From Caldilineaceae bacterium (GTDB lineage: Bacteria; Chloroflexota; Anaerolineae; Caldilineales; Caldilineaceae), in NCBI GenBank assembly GCA_022842065.1, contig JALHQH010000075.1, positions 1 through 45,970 of the forward strand: a stretch of 45,970 bases of DNA, read 5' to 3'. This document shows positions 22,142 to 33,500 of the stretch, piece after piece. The notes under the pieces are model-generated. The model was given only the letters and a program-made list of their open reading frames with translations, was not told the origin of the DNA and made no database searches. The number at the start of each line of letters is the position of its first letter. Positions within the stretch are counted from its first letter, which is position 1. A program made the position numbers and the translations under genes.

Positions 22142-24685
22142 CTGTTGCACCATTGGCAGGAAGAACTGGAAGTTCGCCGCCGCTTCGTCGGGATTCAACG
22201 TTACCTCGAAGGTGGCGATTTCGACCAACTGCGCCTGATCGATGGCCGTGGGCATGGCAGTGGCGGCAGCGGTCACCGCTGCGTAGCCAAAGACAGTAAA
22301 GCGAACCGTATAGGCCGTATTACTCGTCAAGCCCAGGACGAATTGGGGCTGGAAGGTCGCGCCCGCCGCCACCGTTTGCCCGGCGGCCACCACGGTCCCC
22401 ACCTGGCCGGGGCTGGGGGTACCGTTGCGGACATAGACATGGTTGCTGAGCGTATTGATGCGATAGTGTCCAATTGTCAACGGGCCACTGTGGGTGTTAC
22501 GCATTGTAAAGGTGACGGTACAGTCGCGCACGTAACCGCCCGTGCCCGCCGCACAACTTTGTGCGGCACTGCCCACCGGCGTCAACTGCGTGGTCGGCAG
22601 CAGCCGTTCGCTCCCGGTCCCCTGGATGGTAAAGCTGTAGCTTCCTTCATCGGCGGCGTTGTTGGCAATCGTCACTGTCGCCGTGTATGTACCCACGGCG
22701 CTGGGGTCGAAGGTGAGCACAAAGGTCGTGCTGCCACCCGCCGCTACACTGCCAGCCGGCGGCGTTGTGACCGTGAAGTGACCCGCATTCGCCCCACTCA
22801 GCGCCACGAGGGGCGAACCGCTGAGGCTGAGGACCGCGGTCCCCGTGTTGTTGATCGTGAAGGTGCGCACCAGGGTGCCGCTGCTCGCAGCCACGCTGCC
22901 AAAGTCGGTATGATCCGCCGTGGCCGGGGTGCTGTTGCCATTGGCAATGGTGATGCCGTTCCCTTGCACATCGATTTCCGGGCGGTCCGCACACAGCACG
23001 CCGCTGGCAGTGCTGCCCGGTGCAATCCAGTTAGAACTGGTGCCGCTGAGAGCAAAATTCGTCAGTGTGCCATTGTTGCCATTGCCGCTGCCGTCGGTCA
23101 GGGCGGTCACACTACTGTTATCCGCTGCCGCCACCCCCTGGTTGAAGTTGTAGCGGGCGACCAAGCCACCCGGCGTGCTGCTTAGTTCACAGGTCCGATC
23201 CGTCGTGATCTCGCTCGCCGACTTGGCGCGATTCCAGAGGCGCACTTCATCCATCCGCCCCTTGAAGATGCGGGACAGATTGCCCTGATCAAGCCCAAGC
23301 TCGATGGTGCTCGCAAATGGCCTAACCCCGTGCGCGGCAGTATTGGTATAAGCCACCCCATTGAGGTAAAGCGTGGCCCGCGTCGGTTCCACCACCAGCG
23401 CCACATGCGACCATTGAGTGGTGGGAACGATCAATCCAGAGCTGACCTCCCAGTAGCTACCACCCCACATGTAGGCCAGTTCATTGCCGGGCCGCAGCAA
23501 GAGGCCGCTGGGCGCGCCGTTATCCCGTGCGACGATCAGGCCCGTCCAATCGGGCTGGCCGCCGTTCGGGTAGATCCACGCCTCGAAGGTGACGGTGTTG
23601 CTGTTGAGGTTGAGCGCCGGCAGCGCAACATAGTCATTCGACCCGTCAAAATCCAGGGCCGCACCGGGGGTGACGGTCACAGCCCGTTCAAAGGCGCCAA
23701 TGTCGTCGGCGCTGCCTTGGGGGCGGGTGACGCCCCGTTGGTCAGTGTCCAAGCCACTATCACCGGCGGCATCAAGCGCCGGGCTGCCGGCGACCAGGGC
23801 ATGGGTCAAAGCGCCGTCGTTGTTGGTCAGGGTGGTGTTAAGGATGCTCGCCAGCGCCGTGGGCGTTGTGCCGTTGCTGGTGGCGGTAATGTCGCTGGCG
23901 CCGGGGGTGAAGCCACTAAACGCTTGGGCATTGGTTTTGCTGCTTTCGCCAAAGAGGTTGGCGTTGTTGGCCGTAATGGTACCATTTTGTCGGTAGATCT
24001 CTGCCCCACTCGTGGCTGTGTTGCCGCTGATGAGGCTGCGGTTCAGGGTTGCTGTCCCCAAGTTGTAGAGCCCGCCCCCTTGTCCGCCGCCGTTATTGCC
24101 GGTAACGGTGCTGCTGTTCAGGCTGAATGTACCAGCGTTGGTAATGGTGCTTCCGCTATTGCCACTGAGCGTGCTGTTATTGATCGTCAGTGTGCCCTCG
24201 TTGGTGATGGCACCGCCGGTGCCACCGGTCAACGTTACTCGATTGAGTGTGAGGTTGCCGCTTGCGGCAACGTATAGATGGCGGAAATTGGGGATGCCCC
24301 CAGCGGTACTGCGGGCAATGGTATGCCCCTCTCCCTCGATCGTAATGACGCTGGTAATCGTTGGCAAACCATTAGGTCCGGTGTTAAAGATCGTACCATT
24401 ATTGACGGCCGTCAGCGTCACGTCGGCGGTGAGGGTGATGGTGTCGGCGCCGCTGCCGGCCGGGCAGCCGTTGGTGGCCGTGTCCGTATTGGCGGCGGTG
24501 ATAGCGTTGATAAGGGTACAGGTCGTACCATCCGCCGTAATGGTGGCAGCATAAGCCGGCCGGGCCAGGAAAAAGCCGGCACCGATGAGCAGCAACAATA
24601 GGGCGAGGGTGCGGTAGATTCGCCTACCTGTCACCGCCGCGATCGGTCGCCGGTGGCGACGCACAGAAATGAACTTAGGTTGCAT
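22139..24685 (-). CDS. Large secreted multidomain protein (parallel-beta repeats, LamG, choice-of-anchor)
   Basis: The 848-aa protein has a signal peptide (basic start, then [15 protein letters not shown], cut near Ala-Tyr-Ala46). Residues about 47-330 are Asn/Thr/Gly-rich repeats ([15 protein letters not shown] type) as in right-handed beta-helix or choice-of-anchor-Q proteins. About 335-545 is a concanavalin/LamG-like domain ([16 protein letters not shown] ... FEAWIYP ... [16 protein letters not shown]). About 560-690 is an immunoglobulin-like choice-of-anchor-D domain ([11 protein letters not shown]). The C-terminal part is unassigned. It is probably an extracellular or surface protein that binds sugars or matrix. 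The start at 24685 has AAAGGAG; a longer frame to 24829 lacks one. Confidence 0.8.
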   Translation of the reverse strand: MQPKFISVRRHRRPIAAVTGRRIYRTLALLLLLIGAGFFLARPAYAATITADGTTCTLINAITAANTDTATNGCPAGSGADTITLTADVTLTAVNNGTIFNTGPNGLPTITSVITIEGEGHTIARSTAGGIPNFRHLYVAASGNLTLNRVTLTGGTGGAITNEGTLTINNSTLSGNSGSTITNAGTFSLNSSTVTGNNGGGQGGGLYNLGTATLNRSLISGNTATSGAEIYRQNGTITANNANLFGESSKTNAQAFSGFTPGASDITATSNGTTPTALASILNTTLTNNDGALTHALVAGSPALDAAGDSGLDTDQRGVTRPQGSADDIGAFERAVTVTPGAALDFDGSNDYVALPALNLNSNTVTFEAWIYPNGGQPDWTGLIVARDNGAPSGLLLRPGNELAYMWGGSYWEVSSGLIVPTTQWSHVALVVEPTRATLYLNGVAYTNTAAHGVRPFASTIELGLDQGNLSRIFKGRMDEVRLWNRAKSASEITTDRTCELSSTPGGLVARYNFNQGVAAADNSSVTALTDGSGNGNNGTLTNFALSGTSSNWIAPGSTASGVLCADRPEIDVQGNGITIANGNSTPATADHTDFGSVAASSGTLVRTFTINNTGTAVLSLSGSPLVALSGANAGHFTVTTPPAGSVAAGGSTTFVLTFDPSAVGTYTATVTIANNAADEGSYSFTIQGTGSERLLPTTQLTPVGSAAQSCAAGTGGYVRDCTVTFTMRNTHSGPLTIGHYRINTLSNHVYVRNGTPSPGQVGTVVAAGQTVAAGATFQPQFVLGLTSNTAYTVRFTVFGYAAVTAAATAMPTAIDQAQLVEIATFEVTLNPDEAAANFQFFLPMVQQ

Positions 24686-25094
24686 TGGCAGTAAACTCCT
24701 TTGGGACTGATGTAAAAATAACAAAGATTGCGCAGAATGCCTGATGGGATAACGCAACGGTAACACGGCCGGTCGGCGGCCAAGCGCGGCGACGCAGCCA
24801 CGCAGTGCACGCACGACGGCTGGGGACACGATAGTTTTGTGCTGTGGTGAGCAGAGTCGCTACATCGGGGGCATGGAACCTGGCGGAATGATGTAGCCAA
24901 AGGATACATACAGCAAAAAATGTAGTGAGAACCTAACGTTTCGTAGGCCCATCAATAAAGTAACATAAATTAATTTTTTGTCAACAAGCTGACGATTTCC
25001 GTAGCGTGACCATAGCGTGATCAATTCAAGGCAACGTCGTAATGTTTTCGTAAACCACATCGTAAGGATTGTGGTACAGAGTCCACAGGGCGAT
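24686..25094. other. Intergenic region, no gene seen
   Basis: The stretch upstream of the secreted protein gene is relatively AT-rich toward 24940-25070. It must hold its promoter, but no convincing -35/-10 pair or RNA gene was recognised. Short open frames lack ribosome binding sites. Confidence 0.4.
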
Positions 25095-25261
25095 TAAGTA
25101 CAGTGTAAATTAAATTTTCACAGGGTTTGCCCTGGGTGGCGGCAACACGGTCTTCCTGGAAGGGGTCACGCGCACGTTGCGCACAGGCCAATGGCTTGAC
25201 CCCTTCCAGGAAGACTGCGCCCCCAGCAAAATTTCGGTTTACTTACTTTACACTGTACTTA
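25095..25261. repeat. MITE-like inverted-repeat element, copy 2
   Basis: The ends are TAAGTACAGTGTAAATTAA (25095-25113) and the imperfect complement ending TTTACACTGTACTTA (25247-25261). Inside, 19-base perfect arms (25150-25168 and 25197-25215; GTCTTCCTGGAAGGGGTCA) form a second hairpin. Ends and a CAGCAAAATTTCGG block are shared with copies at 21466 and 33762. It starts eight bases after the stop codon of the SARP regulator. Confidence 0.85.
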
Positions 25262-25268
25262 GGACCAA

Positions 25269-28200
25269 TTAAACGGCCGGCAGGGGCGGTGCAACCACCA
25301 GTTGCGCCAATGCTCGATTGACCGGCACGTTGGTAAGAAAGGTCTCACGCAGGAGTGGATCATCGATCTGGGCAAGTTGGGCTTGGACGAGCGCCCAGGC
25401 CTGATCGAGCACCGCTTGGGCGCGCGGGTCCTGGTTGGCTGCGAGAATCTGGTAGGCGAGTAAGAGGAGTTCTTGCGGACGTTGCGCCGGCGTGAAGGTG
25501 CTGTCGCCAAAGTGTGTCAGCACCTCTTCCACGGCAGCAAGCGCGGCCAGGCTTTCGCCTTGTGCCAGGTCAAGGGCGGCCAGGTAGGCTTGCACGGGCA
25601 ACCATTCGGTTACCAGCTTTGTCTCCTGGCTCAAGGGTAAGGCCGTTTGATAGGCTGTACGGGCGGCAGACCACTCACCCGCCGCCCGGTGCAGATGGCC
25701 CAGCGTCACCAGCGCCTCGCGTTGGATGACATATAGATGGGCGACAGGCGCAGCAAGTGCGCGCCGGCAGTACTGTTCAGCGGCCGCGGTATCACCCAAT
25801 TCGATGAAAAGCGCGCCAAGCATATTTAGGATTTGGGCGGCCATGACTTGGTCACCCAGCTTGATGTAGCCTTGGTGCGCCTGCTCCCAATGGTGCCGGG
25901 CGTTGGCATAATCCCCCAAGGTATAGGCCAACGCCCCCAGACATGCATTGGCAAAGACCACCGGATCCGCAAGGAGCAGCCGGTGCGCCTGTGGCAACAC
26001 CTGTTGAAAACAGGCGATGGCCTGCGTAAAGTGGCCGGCATCCCAATAGAAAGAGCCAAAATTACTAAGGACATTGATTAACAGCCGCGTAGAGCCAAGG
26101 GTTTGCGCCAATGCCAAGGCTTCCTCAAAATAGGTGCGCGCCGGTAGGTATTCATGCTGCATTTTTAGATTAATACCGAGCGAGGCCAGGTAAAGGATCT
26201 TCTCATATCGGTTACCTTGTTGTTGCACCAGCGGCAACGCCTGCAACAGTAGGCGTTATTGGCGTTGGTAGTCGCCCTGGAGCAACGCCACGATACTCAA
26301 TTCGTAATAACCACCCGCTTCCAGTGCGCCATCCCCTAACTGACGCCCCCACGCCACAAGTTCTTCCGCCAGGTGCTGTGCCTGTTCGGTCCGGCCCAAA
26401 GCAACGTTGAGCGTGCGCAGTTGCTGCCAAAGCAGATGACTAAGCAATGTTTGCGCAGATGTTCGCGCCGCTGACGGTGCCATGGCGCGCATGGGGAACG
26501 CATCCAGCAGCCGGCGGATGCGCGCCACGGCAGTCCCGAAGATGCGGTCCAGTTCGGGATAAAGCCCCATCAGTTGGTAAAATTCGGCCAGCCCGCGTAC
26601 GCCCTGTTGCAATAAGGGCACCTGATCGGCGGCTAACGCCCACGTCCAGGCCGCCTGCACATTCTCCCAGTCGCGCGTCACGGCTGTACGAAACTGTTCT
26701 TCTGTTGCATCATCGGGGTGCCAAGTCGCCAACAGGGCCATGAAATAGGCCGCATGGGCGGCGTGGACCTGCTCGGCTACGGCGACATCTTGCGCCAACT
26801 GTTCGCCGGCAAATTGGCGCACTAGATCGTGCATGGCGTAGCGGTCGGTGCCGCTCTGCTGCAACAGCGACTTATGGACCAATGCCTCTAGGATCGGCAG
26901 CGTGGCCGCCGCAATCGTTTGCGCCATCGCCAGGGTAAAGCCACCACGGAAGACAGCACAGCACGCCAATGTTTGCGCTTCTGCCCCCGTCAATAAGGCC
27001 CAACTCGTCTGGAAGACCGCGGCGGCGCTGCGTTGGCGCAGGGGCACATCGAGCAAGTGGCTAGTCAGCGTGCGGTAGTTGGTCTGGATGGCGGCCAGGA
27101 TTGCCGCAGGCGTCTGCTGATCCAACAAGGCAACCGCCAGTTCAATCGCCCAGGGCGAACCATCGACAAAGCGACAGAGTTGCCCGATCGTAGTCAAGTT
27201 GGCATGGTCCAGTGGCAAAACCACGCCGGCGCTCTCGGCCCGTTCTACAAAGAGTTGGACACTGGCATATTGGGTGAGCAGCTGATCCGCAGAGAGGTCG
27301 CCGGTCGCCTCCGGCGGGAGGCGCAGCCCTTCGATCACATAGACGAGTTGGCTTTGCAACGGCAGCCGATGGCGCGTGGTGATGAGCAAGCGCAACGCGC
27401 CAGCTTCGGTCAAGAGGGTTGGCAACCAGGCGGCCGCGGCTAGTAGCTGTTCAAAACTATCGAGAATGAGCAAGGCCACTTTCGTGCGCAAGAAATTCGC
27501 CACTTGGGTCGCCGGGGGCACAGTTCCCGCAAAGGGGATGCCCATGACTTGGCCAATGGCTGTCGCCAGCCGATCATACAACCATTCCGGGGGTTCGTCG
27601 GGTGCCGCCGGTGCCAATCCGCTCAGTTCGATCAGCCAGACGCCATCAGGGAAATGGGGCTGTAGATGCGCGCCCAGGGCAGATGCGAGACGGGTTTTCC
27701 CAATCCCACCCGGCCCCACCAGGCTCGTACAGCGATAGATCGTGTGCTGAAGATGGCGTTCCAGCCGCGTCAATTCAGTCGTGCGGCCAATCAAGGGCGT
27801 CAGCGGGATCGGCAGGTTGCCGCGCGCGGTGCTGCCGGCAGCGAGCAGCGCCTGGGCTTCCGCCAGATAGCCTGCCAAGCGCGCCCGTTGGGCAGCGAAC
27901 CAGGCGGTGAAGGGGGTGCTATCGATCTCAGCGAATCCATCCAGCAAAGGGGCGGTATACAGCGCGATCGCTTCTTGCAGCCGGGCACGACAAAGCGGAC
28001 AGTGGGATAGCGTACCATGATCATGATTGTAGCAGGCGTTGAGCAACTGCTCGAACGCATGGACATCACACCAGAAGATGGCTGGATCCCGACGGCAGCT
28101 AAGGTGGGTGCGGCTACCCTCGATAAGATCAAAGGGGGCCAGACACTCGCGCAGGTTAGCAAGGGTCTGGCGTAAATTGGCCTGCGCCGATTGCTCCGCA

Positions 28201-28415
28201 TAGCCGGACCAGAGCAGCTCACGAACGGTTGTCCGCAATAACGGTTGGGGGTGCGCCAACAAGAGATAAGCCAGCAGCGCCCGCGTTTTATTCGAGCGAA
28301 AACGGGTTACCACCTGACCATTGACGGTGAGCGTCAATGGTCCAAAGAGCGAAATTGCCACGCCAGCGCCCTGCCGACTGACGGCGTCATCGTGGGTAAA
28401 CGGCTGACCGATCAT
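25269..28415 (-). pseudogene. SARP-NB-ARC-TPR transcriptional regulator split by an in-frame stop
   Basis: One frame covers 28415-25269 and is broken by a single TAA at 26256-26258 (codon 720). Order of parts: SARP/OmpR-type winged-helix DNA-binding domain (about 21-115), bacterial transcriptional activation domain (about 116-195), NB-ARC ATPase with Walker A GPGGIGKT (234-241) and Walker B LLILDSFEQLL, and from about 560 a TPR region that continues past the stop to the C-terminus. The break lies inside a TPR (GDYQRQ, stop, RLLLQALPL), so the 3' half would not start on its own. The 719-aa product could still bind DNA and ATP. Decay, sequencing error or readthrough cannot be told apart from sequence alone. 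Confidence 0.82.
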
Positions 28416-28718
28416 AAACGGTTACATCACGTCCTTTGCTTCATCATTTTGATGAAATTCAATTATAGCAGTAGTAACGTTAGCTAACTGAAATCGGCAA
28501 CACATTTTTGTAAATATGTTAAATGATGGACCGCGCCAGGGCGAATAAAATCGTAATGCGCAACGGTATGGTAGTGCTGGGTAGGAATTGTGGCGCAGGG
28601 GGCGGGTGAGGAAAGGATGGTCGGCTTATCCAACACGCTTTACAGGTGGCTGGCGCACCAAGTACGAACTGCGCGGTTCGTGCAGTGACAGGCTTAAGAA
28701 AGCGCGCAGGGCGCGGGA
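28416..28718. other. Intergenic region, no gene seen
   Basis: Between the regulator start and the 3' end of the degenerate receiver gene, no reading frame, RNA or repeat was recognised. Confidence 0.4.
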
Positions 28719-29198
28719 TTAGGCTGGGCGCGCCGGGGGAAAACAGAACAGTTCAATCAGTTGGCGATAATTTGCCAGCTCGCGCTGCCGTGCTTCGTCC
28801 TGCACGGGCTCGTGTGTTGGCACAAAATACGCGGCGGTGATGGTCGGCAGCCAGAGCACCGGTTTGGCGGTTTCCCGACGCAGTTGGTGGTAATCTTGCC
28901 AAGCGCTGCTCGCGGGCGGGCAATGAAAGAGCACTAAGTCAACTGGCAGCACCTTGAGCAGGGCCTGCGCAGAAAAAACGTCAAGCGCCGCATAGATCGC
29001 GTACGTTTGCCGGCCAAGAAAATTGGCTAAGCGGGGAAACAGCTCAGCATCGGCAATCAGCAGAATGGTAGGCTGCCGCGCCGGTTGCTGGGCAAGCGGT
29101 TGCGACAAGAGACGGTGACCGATTACCGACGGCGCAGCTGCGCGCGGGGTGGTACATTGACAGCGCGGGTGCGCTGGTAGTTTCTGCGTACGCAACAT
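28719..29198 (-). CDS. Degenerate response-regulator receiver protein
   Basis: The 159-aa product has about 40 N-terminal residues of no clear type, then a CheY-like pattern: PTILLIADAELFPRLANFL (beta-1/alpha-1), a middle VDLVLFHCPPASSAWQDYHQL, and KPVLWLPTITAA. The phosphoacceptor Asp expected in the VDLVLxD position is replaced (FHCP), so it should not be phosphorylated. It may be a pseudo-receiver that binds other proteins, or a decaying gene. The ribosome binding site is weak. It lies divergent from the receiver-SARP regulator, so a link to that signalling system is possible. Confidence 0.55.
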   Translation of the reverse strand: MLRTQKLPAHPRCQCTTPRAAAPSVIGHRLLSQPLAQQPARQPTILLIADAELFPRLANFLGRQTYAIYAALDVFSAQALLKVLPVDLVLFHCPPASSAWQDYHQLRRETAKPVLWLPTITAAYFVPTHEPVQDEARQRELANYRQLIELFCFPPARPA

Positions 29199-29290
29199 GT
29201 AGACACTTTGCTTTCTCTATGAGCAGCGTAACAATGCCCGCGAGCATTGCTCAATGCCGGCTAGCGCTTGACATGGGGGACGGGGTGTAT

Positions 29291-29406
29291 CTCACTTTGG
29301 GGCGAGTTTCTGTTCCCACTCGTGTGCGTTGCACTGGTCAAGCGTTGTTTCGTCGACCAGATCGTGTACGACCAGTGCGACGCACACAGCTTGCCCCCAA
29401 ACTAAG
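29291..29406. repeat. Palindromic element between divergent genes
   Basis: The 18-base arms GTGTGCGTTGCACTGGTC (29322-29339) and GACCAGTGCGACGCACAC (29370-29387) differ at one position, and outer parts CACTTTGGGGCGAG / AGCTTGCCCCCAAACTAAG extend the inverted repeat. It lies in the shared upstream region of the degenerate receiver and the receiver-SARP regulator. It is either a mobile palindrome or an operator-like site; no second copy was seen in the window. Confidence 0.6.
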
Positions 29407-29522
29407 CTGCTCCCGGGGGGACGGCAGTGCTTGACAATGTAATATAACTTAACTAAAATAGCATAGGTTTCCTGAATATCAACTAGTGTTCCATTACAAA
29501 AATCATTACCATCTGGTCCAGA

Positions 29523-30509
29523 ATGAATTGCCCATTCAAATTACTGTTGATCGATGACTCGCCCGCTAACCTTACGCTGCTGATTGAATATCTTACGCAG
29601 GCCGACTTTCAGCTTTTTGTGGCAGAGAACGGCCCCAGCGCATTGGAACGGCTACAGTATGTACAGCCAGACTTGATCCTGCTCGATATCTTAATGCCAG
29701 GCATGAGCGGCTTTGCGGTCTGTAAAGCCATCAAAGCCAACCCGCGGACGTGCCATATTCCGGTTATTTTTCTCACCGCGCGTGATGAGACCGCAGATAA
29801 GCTCAAAGGCTTTGCCGTGGGCGGGGTCGATTACATCACCAAACCGTTGATCGCAGCCGAGGTGTTGGCGCGCGTGCGTACGCATCTGCAGATCGCGCAA
29901 TCTAATCAGCGCCTCTTCAACGAGAATTTGCGCCTGCAGCAGCAGTTAATTGGGCAGACAACCAAACCGCATCGGCAAGGCGATGGAGCACCTGAGCGTG
30001 CGACGGCGAACCCAGCACCCATGCTCCGGCTCCAGTTACTCGGCCCCTTTACGTTGTTGATTGGGGCCGAAGCGCGCACGGCCTTCCGCTCCGATGCCGT
30101 GCGCGCCCTATTGGCTTACTTGGTCCTCGAAGGGCAGACGCCACTTGATCGAGCCCAGTTGGCCTACTGGTTCTGGCCCACCTACCTCCCCCATACGCGC
30201 CTCAATAGCCTGCGGGTCGCGCTCCATAATCTGCGCCAACTCTTGCAGCCGTTGGATCACCTGCTGGTGGCCGATCGCAAAACGGTCCGTTTTTGGGCGG
30301 ATCCAGCGCAGGTTTGGTGTGACGTACTGGCACCTATGAGCAGCAATGCTGGACTTTTACGAGCGGATGAGCGCGAAAGTGAATTAGGGGTGAATCAGAT
30401 CTGGCACCGAGCGCAGTCAGGTTTTCTGCCGGAATTTGACCAGCTTGACAGCAGCTATTTTCAACAGTGGCGGCGGCAACGGCAGGCGGAGTACGCGGCA
30501 CGCGCCTAG
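29523..30509 (+). CDS. Response regulator with SARP-type DNA-binding domain
   Basis: The 328-aa protein joins a CheY-like receiver (about 6-125), with phosphoacceptor Asp55 in LILLDILMPGMSG, Thr in FLTARD and Lys in DYITKPL, to a Gln-rich linker helix and a SARP-type winged-helix domain (LRLQLLGPFTLLIG to VWCDV, about 168-270). The usual activation domain after it is short or missing. The gene is followed 19 bases later by the hybrid sensor kinase, and the two probably form a two-component pair. A receiver on a SARP domain is less common than on OmpR or LuxR domains. The targets are unknown. Confidence 0.85.
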   Translation: MNCPFKLLLIDDSPANLTLLIEYLTQADFQLFVAENGPSALERLQYVQPDLILLDILMPGMSGFAVCKAIKANPRTCHIPVIFLTARDETADKLKGFAVGGVDYITKPLIAAEVLARVRTHLQIAQSNQRLFNENLRLQQQLIGQTTKPHRQGDGAPERATANPAPMLRLQLLGPFTLLIGAEARTAFRSDAVRALLAYLVLEGQTPLDRAQLAYWFWPTYLPHTRLNSLRVALHNLRQLLQPLDHLLVADRKTVRFWADPAQVWCDVLAPMSSNAGLLRADERESELGVNQIWHRAQSGFLPEFDQLDSSYFQQWRRQRQAEYAARA

Positions 30510-30528
30510 GACAGTGTCAGGCTAAAAC

Positions 30529-33500
30529 ATGGGCACGCTCTATCTCAGTCAAGAAGCGCTGATGCTACTGGCACAGCTCTTTGTCATCGTCATCTACTTG
30601 CTCTACTTTATCAGCATACCAGCAAAATCGCAGCTAACCCGCCAGATTATGCACCTCAGCATTGCGTTAATTGGTGCGTTAGGGGCGATTAGTTATACCT
30701 TACTCTTGTCGCGCCCCCATCACCAATTAGAAATTGCCGAACTTTGGATGTTTCTGGCTGTCCTCTGCGGCATCCATTTCACCCTACAATTATTCTATAT
30801 TTATCCCAATGCAAGCTCCCCCTTGCCCCGTGAGTTACGCTGGTTTACCCGAATTTCGTATGGGGTGATCGGACTAACGCTCCTGGTCACGATTGGGCAA
30901 AGTGGTTGGGGGACAGCCGGTGACTTGGCGCAGCTCTCGCGGCTCGTCGGCGGTTTGACCATACTTTACATTATCACCGGACTCGCAATCTTAGCGCGCC
31001 GGCTACAGCACCAATCGCGCCACCCCCAGCTGCAAAGCGCTGCCGGCCCCTTGCCGAAAAATGGGTCCAACACGCTCGCCTTTATCGCAACGCTGGCGCT
31101 GGTTGCCGTGCCGATTGTGGGCAATCTGCTGCGTGGGATCTATCCACTCCCACCCTTCTTCGAGCACATTGATATCTTGGCCATCACCGGTGCGGTCTTT
31201 ATTGCTGGAATTGTGCTGATCAGCCACATTCCAGAACCGCTTACCGTGATGATGAAATTGATCGGTATTGCGCTGCTGGCCGTTGTGAGTATGTGGGCCA
31301 GCCTAATTTTGTTGTTAACCCCAGCCATTGATGGGGCTTATCGACCACCCCATTTGATCGAAAGCCGCCAGCACTTTCGCTTAACGCCCACCGCGCAGGG
31401 GGCCTACACGCTCACAGCATTGCCCTATCGGTTTGACGATCAGTGGGGCGAAGCACTCACCCTCGTTGATGAGCAAGCCGCGCTGCCCACTTTACCCTTT
31501 CCCTTCCCCTTTTATGGGCACAACTATCGACAACTTTTTGTCGCGGCCGATGGCTTTATCAGTCTGGGCGCGCCCCCCGCCTTTCGCGCCTTTAGTACCC
31601 ACCAACAACCAACGATTGCGCCGCTCTATACGAATTTGGAACCGGACCAAGGGGGTACCCTTTTTTACAAAGCCGACCGTAACCGCGTGACTGTCACCTG
31701 GCATACCATCCCCGAGGCGGTGACCGAGGCGCGCAATACCTTTCAAGTCCGGTTGCAGCCCAATGGCATGATTGACTTTGTCTATGCGACGATCCAACTG
31801 CGCAGGCCCGATAGCAGTGCGACGACGACAGGCCTCTGGCTGGTTGGCATCCTGCCTGGCAATGGCACCGACCTAAGCCAACAGGCGCGCTTTAGGCTGG
31901 GGACACAGCAAACCAGCGCGCCGGGAGGTGCGTTGATCGAGAACAGCTATCTAGATTTTCGGCGCTACCTGCATCAGCAAATGGGCCCGATTGCCATCGC
32001 CTTGTTTGGGGTGATGGTGGCGGTATTGATCGGCTTTCCCTTCTTTTTTCGTACCACCTTGATTTCACCGTTGCGCACGCTGTTAGAAGGGGTCCAAGCA
32101 GTCGAACGGGGCAATTGGGCCATTCGTTTGACGCCAACCTTCAACGATGAACTCGGGCGCGTCACCCATTCTTTCAATAACATGGTGCAATCGATTAACG
32201 CCAGCCAAGCCGAATTGCACGAATTGAATCTGACCCTGGAAGCGCGCGTCTTCACGCGCACCGCAGAACTGGCACAGGCCAAAGAAGCCGCCGAAGCCGC
32301 CAATCGCGCGAAAAGCCACTTTCTCGCCACCATGAGCCATGAGTTGCGGACGCCGCTCAACGCCATTCTCGGCTATGCCCATTTATTGCAGCAAGGGCGG
32401 GGCGCGGCGAAGGGTGCCCAGATTATTGAAGAAAGTGGGCAGCATCTGCTCACGCTGATCAACGATCTGCTGGACATTGCCAAGATCGAGGCGGGCAAAC
32501 TCGATTTACAACCAGGGTGGCTACCGCTACCGCGCTTTTTGCAGCAATTGCAGGAACTGATCCAAGTCCGCGCCGAGGCCAAAGGGCTAGCCTTGCACTA
32601 CGTCATCGATCCAGCCCTGCCCGCCGGCAGCTATGTGGATGAACGGCGGCTGCGCCAGATCCTGATTAACCTGCTGGATAATGCGATCAAGTTTACCGAA
32701 AGTGGTAGCGTCACGCTTGCGGTAGGGGGTGAACCGGTTACAATGGCACAAAGCCAGCAGCCGGCGGCCTACCATTTTCACTTTACCGTTACCGATACCG
32801 GGATTGGGATTGCCGCGGACAAATTGGAGTTGATCTTCAAGCCTTTTGAACAGGTATACGCAGCAGACCGGCAGGCAGCTGGCACAGGCTTGGGCCTGGC
32901 GATCAGCCGCCGGCTCGTCGAACTGATGGGGGGGCAGCTTGGGGTGACAAGTCGCCCCGGTGCGGGCAGCACCTTTACCTTTGATCTACGCCTGCCAATC
33001 CAGATGGCCCCGGCGCTGGTGGTCCCGCCACAGCAGATCTTGGGGATTAAAGGCCAGCCACCGACAGTTTTGATTGTAGATGACAATCACTATAACCGCT
33101 CACTTTTGGCTGACTTTCTGATCGGGCTCGGCGTTCCCGTCCTGGAGGCAGCGAATGGCGCTGCCTCCAGGCAAGTGGTACACGAACAAAGACCAGCCAT
33201 TGTGTTGGTTGATCTGTTGATGCCGGTGATGGATGGCTTTACCCTCATCCGCCACTTACGTGCCGATGCCACCTTACAAGGGCTAGTGTTGATTGCCATC
33301 TCCGCCGGCACCCTGGGCAATGAGGCCGCGCACAGCCTGCAAATGGGCGCAGATGCCTTTCTCAGCAAGCCCATCGAGTTCGCCCGCTTGGTCGAAACCC
33401 TAGAAGAGACGGCAAAGATCGAATGGCGTGTAGCACCGTTGAACCCGGTGGCACAAGTAACGCCAAGCACCACCTTAGCCGCAGCGACAGCAAAACTTGC

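Noticed and set aside
22145..24277. Two long plus-strand open frames antisense to the secreted protein gene
   Set aside because: Composition is typical of antisense frames (Arg/Gly/Ala-rich), with no motifs or start signals; the minus-strand frame has a signal peptide and domains.
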